A DNA stretch of 64,000 bases from Leptasterias polaris (taxonomy: Eukaryota; Echinodermata; Asteroidea; Forcipulatida; Asteriidae). This document shows positions 11,290-22,584 of this stretch, piece by piece (within the stretch, counting starts at the first letter, position 1; every line of letters starts with the position of its first letter). A program made the translations under genes and the position numbers. The stretch spans positions 1,497,501 through 1,561,500 of the forward strand of contig JAZGTN010000008.1 in assembly GCA_037783415.1 (NCBI GenBank), written 5' to 3'. The notes beneath the pieces were generated by a model. The model had not been told where the DNA came from and made no database searches. It saw only the letters and a program-made list of their open reading frames with translations.

Positions 11290-11845
11290 GAAAAATAGCT
11301 AGAGGTCTGCTTGAGTGCGAAGAGCGCTTCAACCAAATATTTCATAATTCACCAACCATCCTACGAGTCAGGCCCTGGAATTACACAGAGACCCTGGCCT
11401 CTGTTGCCCCCGGGGCAGGGATTTGGTGCCCATCCAAAATATTATTTGTTTAACTTTATTATTTATCAGTCGTTGCAAAATAGCTCGAAGTCTGCTCGAG
11501 TATTAATGCATTTCACAGAAACAGAATGCAATGTGTTGAAGGCCATTTCTTCTACATTACAACCGTCTCATGCACTCAGTCATGCCAGGCCTGGAATTGT
11601 ACCATGGGCCTACGAATTTCCAGTGGCTAGCGCTCTTTGCAAAATAGCCACAAGTCCGCTCGAGTATGATAAATACACTTCACAGAATGCAAAGTATTTT
11701 TAATTCTGCAGCGATCTCACGCATTCAGGTCAAGAATTACACATATACGACCATGGCCTCTAATTCCTCTTGGACATACATGTAGACTTGGTGCTCACTG
11801 CTCATTCAAAATTATGTTTTTTAGACTGAAAGTTTCAAGTCGACT
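11290..11845 (+). repeat. Diverged ~165-185-bp tandem repeat, 3-4 units
   Basis: Units begin AAAATAGCT(A/C)GA(A/G)GTCTGCT(C/T)GAGT near 11292, 11477 and 11642, with a weaker fourth near 11830. Each continues through TTCACAGAA…, then CAGGCCTGGAATT and CCATGGCCT. Non-coding. Confidence 0.6.
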
Positions 11846-11899
11846 TGAGTACATGTACAAGTTTACAACACTTCGCTGAATACAAAGAAGTGAAGACCT

Positions 11900-12512
11900 T
11901 TCTTAATTTTATATCTATTACTCCATTAGTGCAAGCGCCTGTATGGTCGTCTGGCTTAACTTGTTCACAGGCTCAAAATATCGAGCGCATCCAGAAAAGG
12001 GCTTTACGTATCATTGCTTATCCCAATAAATTGCCATACAATGATTTGCTTAATCTTCTTAATGTCAAACTTCTCTCTTACCGACGTAATCAATTAGTCT
12101 CACAATTTGCCAAATCCTGCCTTTCATCTGATAAACACCGCCACTTATTTCCACAAACTAGACAAACAGTATCAGGTCGTAACCTCAGAAATTCTCAATA
12201 ACTAGATATTCCCAAAATCAGAACTTCTAGATATGCAGTCATCCATTCCTTATATGATTAGCCTTTTAAATGCAGCCCCCACTAATTGTGCATAATTTTT
12301 AAATTTTTTAATTTTTAGTTCTTGTCCCCAGCCTTTTATTGTAATATATATTTTTTATATTTTTAAATCCTAATGTTTTATCTCTAACTTATTTTAATTT
12401 AGTTAACTTATTTTTGATGTCACTCTTTGTAAACTAAATATTTTTAGTCTCCGGACTTGTTGTTTGGTATTTTTAATAAAACCGAAATGAAATGAAATGA
12501 AATGAAAAAAAG
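11900..12512 (+). pseudogene. LINE fragment: C-terminal end of a reverse transcriptase and 3' tail
   Basis: The frame gives APVWSSGLTCSQAQNIERIQ, KRALRIIAYP, then LLNLLNVKLLSYRRNQLVSQ and KCLSSDKHRHLFPQ-like sequence. This is the conserved C-terminal segment of non-LTR retrotransposon proteins ('…IQKRALRIIyp…y…L…L.tL..RR..L…F…'). A stop at 12199 and later frame changes show decay. The 3' UTR ends in an (AAATG)n-type tail at 12484-12508. Confidence 0.8.
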
Positions 12513-12766
12513 CGCCAATAACAGGTTGAACAGAAACCCCTGAAGAAATGTTCAGTCTTAGATGTGGGAGGGATAACCCCAAATGGGGTAAAACACACAT
12601 GTATACTCCCCAGGGAGCTGAGATGGTTTAAGGAATGAAATAAATGGCCCAGTCTCCTATTTATAAATGGACATCCGGGTGAAGAGATACAATTAATATG
12701 GATCTATTTCTCGCAATATGTGGTACATGTGTACATGTACAATGTACTTACTACATGTACATTGGA

Positions 12767-13133
12767 GTGTCGTGGCCGAGTGGTTAAGAGCACCGAACTC
12801 AAGCTCTGGTGTTTCTGTTCAGCAGAGTGTGGGTTCGAGTCCCGGTCGTGACACTTGTGTCCCTGAGCAAGACACTTACATGTAACTATAATTGCTTCTC
12901 TCCACCCAGGGGTAAAATGGGTACCTGTGAGGGCAGAGATGGTTCTTGTGATTGATTTAGCTTAGTAGCGCATATATTGCAGCACAGGCTGTATACTCCC
13001 CAGGGAGCTGAGATGGTTTAAGGAATGAAATAAATGGCCCAGTAGTGACCAGGGGTAATAATGTTTGAAGCGCTTTGAGACGCCCTTGGGTGTGATAAAG
13101 CGCGATATAAATCCATATTATTATTATTATTAT
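12767..13133 (+). mobile_element. tRNA-derived SINE, subfamily A (duplicated copy 2)
   Basis: Nearly identical to the element at 10320-10683, including the 5' flank. Differences include a CAATGTA insertion in the flank, a TACATG insertion after 'CTTA' and a duplicated 'AGT' in the body. Confidence 0.9.
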
Positions 13134-13279
13134 GACTCATGTGGGGGCTGGACCCCAATCCACATGCAAGGCCCTGATTCACGGCGGGATTTGAAACAAT
13201 TGAAAGGTAGGGAACCATTTTGCCCATTTTCAATAAATTAGTTCTCGCTTACACTGTACATGTACATGTAGCAGACCAT

Positions 13280-13420
13280 GAACTCTAGATCGGTTGCCCC
13301 CTGGACGTGGACTTGGTGCCTTTTCAAAATAGTTTCAACAAACTTTTCAAGTGTAGTGCCCTTTGCAAAATAAAAAATGGTCTTGCCCCTCCAAAGGTGG
13401 TGCCAACCAAATTTTGATTG
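13280..13420. repeat. 'GGGGCACC…GGCCATGG' degenerate interspersed repeat
   Basis: The same family ('AGGGCAAGGC…TTTTCATTTTGCAAAGGGCAC TTCCATTGGAAA … GGGGCACCAAGGC') is recognisable at about 17130-17290, 20985-21085, 33740-33905, 38260-38405, 45490-45630, 52250-52390 and 54235-54350, in both orientations. The copies are old and diverged. None codes. Confidence 0.55.
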
Positions 13421-13656
13421 AAGTCACCGATAATTCAACACGAATTACTGGAGAAGAGGTATCTGTATCAAACAAACATCTGGATCAAGTACATGTAGAT
13501 TCGTAGACTTGCCCAGTCCCTCCCAGCCAGTCATCTTGCACTCTCTACCGGTGAAAAAATACAAAAACTAGCGTTGCCACTCAAGACTAGTGCCAACCCT
13601 GCTACACCTAAAAATCACTGTTAATGGTTAGATTGTTTATTAATTGTTTTCCCTAC

Positions 13657-13839
13657 CTCAGTAGTACCAAGTAAAAACCCACATGTCAACTCGGGCACCT
13701 CAGAGGTTGCACACTGTAACCCCAGATGTCCCAGGAGGTCAAGGGTCACAGCATGTCGCATTTCGTTGGACTGCTTGAGGTCGGAGAAGGCGTCTGTGTC
13801 AGGAACGAGGCTCTCTGGAGAGACCAGCTGTAGGGGGAT
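13657..13839 (-). CDS. HLCS: HLCS exon d (central region)
   Basis: Exon of 183 bases (61 codons), phase 0 on both sides. The acceptor is TTTCTCTGCAG and the donor GTAGGG, a weak but valid GT. The start, IPLQLVSPESLVPD, and the middle, DAFSDLKQSNEMRH followed by LLGHLGLQC, align with the vertebrate HLCS stretch '[30 protein letters not shown]'. It lacks an ATG near its start and is too short to appear as a conspicuous open frame. It joins exon c (…VIASQ) and exon e (KASTAF…) without a frame change. Confidence 0.88.
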
Positions 13840-13925
13840 CTGCAGAGAAACATCAAATCAAAGAAATTCCTTTAAATGTTGTTGGTGAGGTACAGTGTAC
13901 AGTGAAGGCCTACACTTGTACATTG

Positions 13926-13998
13926 TTTCCGTGGCCAAGTGATTAGACTGCAGGGCTCGAAATCAAATGGTTGTGGGTTCGAATCCAGCCAAGCTAAC
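13926..13998 (+). mobile_element. tRNA-like SINE head of a different type
   Basis: CCGTGGCCAAGTGATTAGAC followed by the B box GGGTTCGAATCC, without the body of the main SINE families. It could be a degenerate tRNA-Ser/Leu-like sequence; the arms do not form a complete modern cloverleaf. Confidence 0.45.
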
Positions 13999-13999
13999 C

Positions 14000-15300
14000 G
14001 GTGATTTCACAATGATTACAATATGTAGAGTGTCATCTGCAAGTACACACGTGTATTATAAAGCCCAATTCATTGATTTGTGCAGTTCATAATCATAGAC
14101 ATAAAACCAAATGTTTGTCTGAGAGAGATTGGCTGTTGCCAGCTTGGCGTTGTGGAAGCTTTGCCGAGTTTCCTCGCTGGGAAGATCATAAATAAAAAAA
14201 TAAAAAAAATAAAAAATCTTACAACATATTGAAATGTACCCGTAACACTGCAACGTTCTAACCTCAAAATGAAATTAAAATTCCAACAGACTTTTTCCTC
14301 ATTACGAATGTGCTATAAAGTGTCTGCTCATTAAAAGCTAATAGAGATATAAAGGTTAACATGTACATATGCAGTACATGTAGTAGGTAAAATCAATAAT
14401 GCTTTTATCAGTGACAGTTTGATTGAAATAAGTTAAAGCTAAATTACAAAACAGCTGGTATAATTTCTATAGATACAAACAATCTTTAGATCTATTGTAT
14501 ACATACAACTGTACAATGTAAGCCCAGAATGTCTTTACAAATGCTGCACATGTTTCTTGTACATTACATCGGGAAATCCTGATATTGCTTCTTCTGCTTT
14601 GTGAGTGTTCCAGCAGAGCTTGACCTAAAAGGGAACCTGTGGTGTGATTTTTTCCCCCAGTTGTCTACTGGTCAAACTTCTTCTCCAGAATGGCAAAGGT
14701 TACAGGTTCGAATCCCACTGGAATAATAATGTATACCTTTGTTTTGTTTTTACCCCCCACACAGGACTTGGGAAAAGTACTGAGGGTGCACCCCACTAAA
14801 TAGGGAGGAAACAGATTGTCGTCCTCATTAATATTTTGTAGGCCCTCAATTACATGTAGACAGATTTGAGAGCCCAATAAAAGGAATAAAGTGTAAAAGT
14901 TTTGCCCCATTGTGACCTTGGGTTGTTGACTTCCCACTTGAGGTATTTTGGATGACATACACATCATTGTGTAGGCCCTTGAAAAAAAAAAAAATCCTAT
15001 TTGCAGAGAGGTGTAGGGACATTTTTCAAGATTGATGCTGGGACGGTTGTAAAATTATACCTGTGCAGGGGTGCTTTTATTTGGAGTGGGTTAACTCGAC
15101 AGGCCTTGGGACTCCTCATATCAAATTGAGCAGATAATAAAAGTTCAAGGGTCAACTAATAATTGTCTCTTTACTGTGAAAGGCTGTGAGACTTCCAAGT
15201 ATTTTTTGTGTATTTTTGAATATTTAGCAATTGATTTACAGTAGTTGAGTGCACCCCTGAGTATACAGCGTAACACACATCATCAGTGTATGGTAAAACT
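14000..15300. other. HLCS intron, no gene seen
   Basis: AT-rich. A short tRNA-like B box (GGTTCGAATCCCAC) at 14704-14717 hints at another SINE remnant. The minus-strand frame at 14665-14967 has no recognisable domain. Confidence 0.45.
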
Positions 15301-15303
15301 TGT

Positions 15304-15666
15304 TTAAAGGCCCTGTACACTATTGGTAAGATTGAAAAACACAAATGTTTACAGATTCACACAAAACTCACATGATTTAAAGTAACTAATGGTAGAAAGG
15401 GTTCCTTAAAATATTTCTGCCTAAAATGCTATCGTTTCTGAGAAATGAGTAAAACAATAGTTGTTATCGCGCGCGATAATAAACTCGATGTTTGAAAAAC
15501 AGAAAACACATAAGGTCTATTTTCACTATTTTCTCCTGACCTCGATGACCAATTGAGCTCAAACTTTCACAGGTTTGTTATTTCATGTATGTGGTTGATC
15601 ACACAAAACATGAACACTGTGTGCGACTATAATGTCAGCTCTACCAATCCTGTATAATACCTTTAA
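15304..15666. mobile_element. TTAA element, 'CTGTACACTATTGGTAA' family
   Basis: Opposite orientation to 5301-5680. It begins TTAAAGGCCCTGTACACTAT and ends CCTGTATAATACCTTTAA, with the same GCGCGCGATAA core. Confidence 0.87.
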
Positions 15667-16194
15667 GTATTACTGCACATGTATCCAGCCGATGAGCTTG
15701 GCATTAAGTTAGAATAATATGACATTTGCAGGATGTGCTACTCCATCGTCACATGCAGATAACAATTCTTCCTGTTGACCTTACTTGAGCCAAATTTGTT
15801 GAACGGGAATGCTGTTTAAACCTGTTTATATTGCGTTTGTTTATCATTTCAATGTAGTTTTGATATTTGAAAACTTCTGAACTTTTTCGTAATTATTTAC
15901 TAGAGGTCAACAAATTTCGGTCCCTTGCTCTTGTCTCACGTTGTGCGCCGCGCCTACAAGATGCACGTTTTCCATTGTTTCATCATCATTTTACATCTTT
16001 GAAAAAAGTGTGACAACATCAATGCATCATCCATTGTGAGACCCATTTGCTGAGCACTCGATTATGGCCCAACGTATCTGGGACTTAACAGCTGTTAGCA
16101 GCAGAACTTGATTCGTATTGAATAACAGGCATGCATGACAGAAGCGCATCAGCATGCGTACTCCTGGTGGACATGTGGTGAAAGAATTTTAAAG

Positions 16195-16560
16195 GAACGG
16201 TAACTGTAGAATGTCAGTCTTTGGAAGACTGAAAGTGTGTTGCTTTTTTCATTCATTTCTTGGTATTTTAATTTAAACATGTTAAATGTGAAAAACAAAA
16301 ACAGTTTGAAAATAATTATCAGCCTCCGGTCTTGTATAATTGGAGAACCACAGAGAGATCTTAGCCAGTTCTGTGAACAACAAATACTTGGGAAAGCGCA
16401 ATCCATCTTCACCAGTGATTGTCATAATCTGAAACCTATGTTTGAATTACTTCCGTCTGGACGTTGTTTTACATGTATAGATTGCCCACCTTGTAAAACA
16501 CTAACAGACGGAAGCTCTCCTTTATTCCAGTGGCAACCAAACTTCTAAATGGTTGATGCT
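16195..16560 (+). pseudogene. LINE fragment: second type of reverse-transcriptase C-terminus
   Basis: Translated pieces read LLFSFISWYFNLNMLNVKNK, SCIIGEPQRDLSQFCEQQIL, and LKPMFELLPSGRCF. These match the conserved end of LINE proteins of the type '…WYGNLSVKNKNxLxKIV…SKIIG…L..LYe.QvlrKA..I..D..H.L…FELLPSGRRFR'. The fragment is diverged, with an altered terminal part, and is not intact. Confidence 0.75.
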
Positions 16561-17689
16561 CTTCTTTACGTTTCCATCCAATTTTCCAGCCTACATTGTA
16601 CAGTACATGTATGATGATTGTACGGATAATAACAATCTTGTTCATTGAAATTACAGAACAGCTTTTAGTCACAAAATGCTCTCAATTTGTTTTGTATGCA
16701 TACCCTGCTCTATGGGTTTGACACATTTTCAATCACTGTGTGGGTTAACGTGGATGATGATTGACTCCATTTCTCCATAATTATGGAAATATGTAAAGAA
16801 ATTGTAATGAAATATGTACAAACTGCACATACATGTAACACTTGCGGACTAACACTACTGGATGACTAGTGGGGAGAAGTTTGTGCAAAATCACGCCTTT
16901 TTGTATGGGGCGGATGGTGGCATGACGCATGGGTTTGTGCGTCTGCCTGGTGCACAACTCTCCATTGCCAACCAAACACATCTGATATCCCATGTAAAAC
17001 ATACGTATGTAGTACAGTGTAAGTTTTAATAGTGCAGTCGTAGCTCCAACAGACTCAAACCAAACATACACTTGGGTTTTGAAGGTTTAGGGTGTTAGAG
17101 TTTCAATTAAAATGCTCGGGCTTGGAATTTCGTCTTTGAGAGGGCAAGGCCAATTTTCATTTTGCAAAGGGCACTTCCATTGGAAAATCATAATGTAATT
17201 GGGAAACTTTTGAAGGGGCACCAGAGGCCAAGAACAGGGGCAACAGAGGCCATGGCCTTAGTGGCCTGAGTGTATGTAAGTCCAGGCCTGAATGCTTGCA
17301 CCATTTCACAAGAGCAAATTGATGAGAAATTCACATTAAAGTATAGGCCTACCATCTTTAAAATGCCATTTGTCCATTCTACAAATGCTCACTGCAACCC
17401 CAAGCGGCTTCCGCCACGCTGAGATCCAAATTATTCTAATTTCAATCTATTAGGCTTACTTTTAAATGTACACAGGAAATACGTGCGGCTTAACTAACAG
17501 TATGTTCATACACCTGTACTATATGTTTGTCAGGTACATGTGTGTATGTAACTCATTATCTTAACAAAATGTCCACTACTAAATGGTACACCATGTGGAA
17601 AATGTCATAAGGCCGTGTCACAGGAGGCAAATTACATGCAACCAGTTCCAGGCATTCTCCAAGAAGAAAGTTTATTCACATCATAGTGT

Positions 17690-17858
17690 TAGCCAGAGGG
17701 GTGTCTGGGTGTCTTTTGGACACCCTGTTTTAAATTTGGACACCCTGTTTCATCTGTCATTTACATGTAAATGTATTGTAAGTGAACAATTTGGACACCC
17801 AGTTTTTAAATTTCCAGCAGATTTGGACACCCTTTTACCAAATCCTGGCTAAAACCTT
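17690..17858. mobile_element. Possible palindromic repeat with 'TTTGGACACCC' motif
   Basis: TTAGCCAGAGGGGTGTCTGG at the left and ACACCCTTTTACCAAATCCTGGCTAA at the right are partly inverted. Between them TTTGGACACCC occurs five times. The frame at 17583-17852 is not a recognised protein. Confidence 0.45.
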
Positions 17859-18389
17859 GATTCACATTTCAATTTTCTCATTATTTTCTTGGTGACTTAA
17901 TGTTTTGTGTGCTGCCAAAGTGTTCCTTAAGCGTACAGTGCAGTTGGTTGCTTCCAAGTTGCATGAAAAAAACCCGCTTTGGCCCATTGTACGCCACAGA
18001 GGCAAAAAAGGCAATTGCCTCCATGCATGCCCTTCGTCTTTGCGTTGGTGCCCCTCTAAATGGAAAGTCCTGTACAAATGTTCATTTCTCTCGGTCTAAT
18101 AGAGGTGCTTTTTACTGAAGAAAAAACCACCCTGCCCTTTTGAACACTTACACTGGAAGACGTGTTTACAAGTAAACTATTTTAAGGACACAGGCAACAA
18201 AAACCCTGATGACATTTCAGGCAACAAAAAGACTGATGACATTTCAAAAAAATATCTTGGAAGTATGTACATGTATTTGAATTATGTGTATGTTACATGA
18301 AACATGTACTTTGAAAAACTACTTACATGTATCTGACAGAAACATGTTTGTTGTCAGAAGCAAATATTAGGGCAAATATTTTTCTGGTT

Positions 18390-19095
18390 TACAAGTAAAT
18401 TTTACTTCAGAATCTTCTGGTCAGAAGCTTGTTTCTGGTCATAACTTGTTTCTGGTCAGAAACTTGTTTCTGGTCAGAAGCTTGTTTCTGGACAGAAACT
18501 TGTTTCTGGTCATAACTTGTTTCTTCTGGACAGGAATTTGTTTCTGGTCAGAAACTTGTTTCTGGTCAGAAGCTTGTTTCTGGTCAGAAACTTGTTTCTG
18601 GTCAGAAACTTGTTTCTGGTCAGAAACTTGTTTCTGGTAAGAAGCTTGTTTCTGGACAAGAACTTGTTTCTGGTCAGAAACTTGTTTCTGGTCAGAAACT
18701 TGTTTCTGGTCAGAAACTTGTTTCTGGTCAGAAGCTTGTTTCTGGACAGAAACAAGCTTCTGGTCATAACTTGTTTCTGGACAGGAACTTGTTTCTGGAC
18801 AGGAACTTGTTTCTGGTCAGCAACTTGTTTCTGGTCAGCAACTTGTTTCTGGTCAGAAGCTTGTTTTTGGTCAGAAACTTGTTTCTGGTCAGAAACTTGT
18901 TTCTGGTTAGAAGAGCCCCTTGTTTCTGGACAGGAACTTGTTTCTGGTCAGAAGCTTGTTTCTGGTCAGAAGCTTGTTTCTGGTCATACACATGTAACTT
19001 GTTTCTGGACAGGAACTTGTTTCTGGTCAGAAACTTGTTTCTGGTTAGAAGAGCCCCTTGTTTCTGGACAGGAACTTGTTTTTGGACAAGAACTT
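18390..19095 (+). repeat. 18-bp minisatellite (CTTGTTTCTGGTCAGAAA)n, about 38 copies
   Basis: Unit CTTGTTTCTGGTCAGAAA with variants GAAG, GACAGG and GTTAGAAGAGCCC. Because 18 is a multiple of three, long open frames arise in several frames on both strands (RNLFLV, NKFLTR, CFWSET repeats). These are not genes. Confidence 0.95.
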
Positions 19096-19220
19096 GATAC
19101 CTGGTAAACCAAAAAATGCTGAATCTTTCTTCAAATTAAATAAAACATAGATCAAAGTGCCCGACTTACATCTATTTAATTTGAAGAAAGATTCAGCTTT
19201 TTTTTGTTTACCAGGTATCA
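19093..19220. repeat. Inverted repeat at the end of the minisatellite
   Basis: ACCTGGTAAACCAAAAAATGC followed by TGAATCTTTCTTCAAATTAA, then about 35 bases, then the complement ending GTTTACCAGGT. This could form a ~45-bp stem. Confidence 0.85.
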
Positions 19221-19699
19221 CAACTCATAAAAGTCTGAAACTTCTCAAGTCTGAATCAGGAAGATTTTGTACTTAATTATCCCATCCTTAAATAGTACGT
19301 CAAGCCTAAAGCACACTTCAGAGATATTCTGTACAATAAAAACCCTCAAAGTTCACCACACAATAGAGGTTGGGTGAATGCCGTTTGTACAACAGCATTG
19401 ACAGTAAATCTGATTGCAGCATTTTCGGAACGATTACGCGGCCACACAGAAAAACGTTTGTACGACGCCGACGTCTGTTGGACCGAAAGCACCAACGCAT
19501 TGTTGGAATGAAAGCACGGTCATGGGGGATCAACACGTTGCGGCATTGTTGGAATGAAAGGACAGTCTGGGGGATTGCGGCATTGTTGAAATGAAAATAC
19601 GGTCTCAGTGTCTGGATAGTTGAGCCTTGTTTGACCGCATTATTGAGTAAGGATTCTTCACACAAAGACCGTTGATTTGAACTGGACAAAATAAAGGTA

Positions 19700-21200
19700 T
19701 TATTTTACGCAGTGATCATCAAAAAAAAAATCAATCGTCAGCAGACAAGGCGCATCGAAAGATACAGTGTAACACACACCGATGTTTTGGGGGTCTAAAA
19801 AGTCAGATAAGACGCGTCTTATCCGCAGGAAAATACGGTACTAACAATCAGGGATTAGAATTTAATACATTCAACATACAGTAATAAGGAATCAGTTTTT
19901 CGCAATCAGGGATATTTTCAAATTTGTTCATCAGAACATGGACAGATTGGTTTATTTTCAGGGAACTTTCTGCAGAATCAGGGAGAGTTTGGCAGCTCTC
20001 GTGATTGATAAATTGTACAAAGCAAATTACAAGTCTTGTAATCCCTCACAACGTCTTACATTTGACTTCACTGAAAAGGTCTTTCATGTACACAATGTAT
20101 GCGCAATGCCATGGGTACAACTAATTCTTTGCAGAATCTTCCCTGCGGTACAAGTGCTCCCCCCAAATTTAATTTGCTGGCGATAATTGACTTCAGCGCT
20201 CATCCCATGGGATATTTTTTTTTCAATCTCATACATGTACATGTACATGTAGAACTGTAATTTAGGTGTTCTTGTAGAACTGTAATTTAGGTGTTCTTGG
20301 AGTGATAACAAATTTGCACAGACATGACAGATGAAAAGCACATGATGCTCACACTGTGTTAACATACTGTGATGTTGTACTAGTAGGCCTATAGTGTATA
20401 CATACATGTATGTGCGCAATGTGGTATTTATTTACATAAATCATACACAAACTGCAAGCTTCTTTCTCCCTCTGACAGTGTCTGAAGTTTTTTTCAAAAC
20501 TGTGGGGCAAATTTGGCTGAATTGAAACGAGGTTCTCGGGAATGTTTTTCACTTGATGTTTACGTTTTGGTTTAGAGAGCTAAACTGTGCAAACTGGAGC
20601 ATTTCAAATGGTTATTATTGGTTACATTCACACTCAAAAATAAGTTGACCCATTTTAAAATCTATTATTCACATACTGTACGTATTGTATGAAAAGGAAG
20701 AAGTACAATGTGTCAGCATTTTAAACAAGTAGGTTGCACAGTTTTCAGCAGCCCACAGGGCAAGTTGAGAAGTGGCGTGACTAGCTTGCGTCAGGCTAGC
20801 ATTAACGCTGAACCCTGTGATATGAAATATTTAACCGTACAGGAATTACAGTGTTCACAGTAACAGTGTAAACATTAATTGTGTACAATGTGCTGCAGAG
20901 GTACAACATGTACACATGTACAGGCCAGAAACGTCGTCGTTGTACATGTAAGAGCAAGGCAGTTTTTTTCCTCTATGCATTCATAAAAAGGGAAATTTTA
21001 ACTTCTACTGGAACATTTCAAGGGGCACCAAGGCAATGACCAGGGGCATGGAGACAGATTGCCCGTCTGCCTCCATGGAGTACCACTATCATAATCAGGA
21101 TACATTACTTAGTGTAGTACAAGTGTCTTAGTGTAATTTGTTATGTGTAGCCCCCACCAATGACCAAGAGTGGCTTTTAGCCTTGTTTGAGGCGATTTTA
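19700..21200. other. HLCS intron, small repeats only
   Basis: Contains AGATAAGACGCGTCTTATC (19804-19822), a palindromic motif like the ends of some DNA elements, the 27-bp direct repeat, and an old interspersed repeat near 20985. A degenerate repeat GGCATTGTTGGAATGAAAG occurs just upstream (19498-19595). No gene. Confidence 0.45.
20247..20300 (+). repeat. 27-bp direct repeat, two copies
   Basis: GTAGAACTGTAATTTAGGTG followed by TTCTTG occurs twice in tandem, next to a TACATG run. Confidence 0.85.
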
Positions 21201-21254
21201 CATAATTATTTAAACAAAAATAGAAATCACTGTCCACTTCAAACTTCTACTCAC

Positions 21255-22171
21255 TTGTGATGCAATAACTTTTCCTGTGCTCCCCTCAAACGTTGTTTCT
21301 GTGATGACTGCATTTCCCTGGCTCTCTCCAAGGACCTTGACTTGACTACCTGTGAACATGCTGACAGGCGAAGCATCTCCAGAGCACAGTGCCTTAAACT
21401 GGATCTTGTTGTTGTCCAGGGCTGTGGAGTAGTCGATGGTACAGACACCAAGATTCTCCTTGGACTGGACGCTGCCTCCACTCAGAACAAGAAGCTGCCC
21501 TCCTGATTGGACAAAGTCAGTACACCTCCTCAACGCATCCTGTTGCATTGTCTCAATGCCGGTTACAATGACGAGCAAAGCACAGTTATCAACCCACGGA
21601 TGCGACAATAGCTGCGATTCTTTCAGCTGGTAGACAACGTAGCCATCCCGACGCACAAACTTGTCCAGGAAGGCAATAGCGGTCTCAAATCTGGGTGTAG
21701 CTGTTTTGTCGTCGGCGCCAGTGTACACCAGAATGTTTGGTGGTTTTACAGAGGTTCCACCTGAGGGCCCCATTCCAGAGGACAATTTACTCTCGTTCAA
21801 CCATTCAGTTTGGGTGACGTTGATCGGATCACTTCCAATTTCAAAAATGGGGGTGCTCTCCGTTTCAAACATCACCTCGTCGTCTGGTCCGGGGCTTGTC
21901 ATTTCAAACGAGATCGCGCCGGGGTCACTGGACTCCGAGGATGATTTCCGAGACACGGAACGGCGCTGCTGCTCCTCCATCTTCTTCAGGAATTCCTGGG
22001 AGTGTTTTCGGCGGAGGATGCTGGGGTCCTTGCGGGAGGCGCTGGTTCTTTGGATGACGTTGTTCCCCGACGGGGTTCGCTGGAAGGGAGACTGGGGTGG
22101 TTTATGTTGTGGAGATGGGGTGTTGGGGTCCTGGTTGACGAGGTTGAATGGCTCTCCAATGGTATCCACAC
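21255..22171 (-). CDS. HLCS: HLCS exon c (linker plus BPL N-terminal domain)
   Basis: Largest exon, 917 bases, acceptor CTCTTCAG and donor GTGAGT. The first ~120 residues are a Pro/Ser/Thr-rich linker with a basic, probably helical patch (HSQEFLKKMEEQQRRS) and an acidic stretch. From KPPNILVYTGAD onward the protein matches the BPL N-terminal domain, a glutamine-amidotransferase-like fold of eukaryotic biotin ligases. Key segments are HPWVDNCALLVIV and a Gly-rich SGGQLLVLSGG, corresponding to the vertebrate 'DPWxDNCLLLVIA' and 'SQGGKVLGLSS' blocks. It ends in phase 0 (GKVIASQ). Bases 21549-21647 of this exon recur exactly in a repeat 1.1 kb away (22714-22812). The plus-strand open frame at 21661-22182 is a shadow. 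Confidence 0.93.
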
Positions 22172-22584
22172 CTGAAGAGTAGCAAACAAGTGATATCAGT
22201 AGGAATAACGGGCCTTGCCAGCATTCTAGCTAAAGTTAACAGTGGTCCGCTGGCCAAATACCAGTTAAAACACCTGAGGACCAGTCAAAATACACTCCAA
22301 GTGGTTCATCTGGCAAGTTCAATATTTTTGTTTTCCCCTCCCGAGTTCTGTTAGCTCGGGAAAAGAAGAGTACTGACAGCACTTAATACATGTACATGTA
22401 GGTGTAAGGGTAAAAACAAAATACATGTTTTCTTTATCCCCGATGCAAAATTAACATCTACTAAAGTAAAATGTTGGAAAGCACCCATATTTAAATTTAA
22501 TATGAAATGTGGACTAGTGACAAATCTGGTGGACCAGTGAAATCACAAGCTGGTCATGCTGGCTAGTCACTGAAAACGTTAAGT

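Noticed and set aside
18390..19095. CRISPR array
   Set aside because: There are no spacers between the repeats; it is a continuous minisatellite in an animal genome.
18517..19107. 196-codon 'RNLFLV/CFWSET' frame
   Set aside because: Product of an 18-bp tandem repeat, open in several frames on both strands; not a protein gene.
21661..22182. Plus-strand open frame of 173 codons
   Set aside because: Antisense of the large HLCS exon c; no similarity to any protein I know and no splice support.
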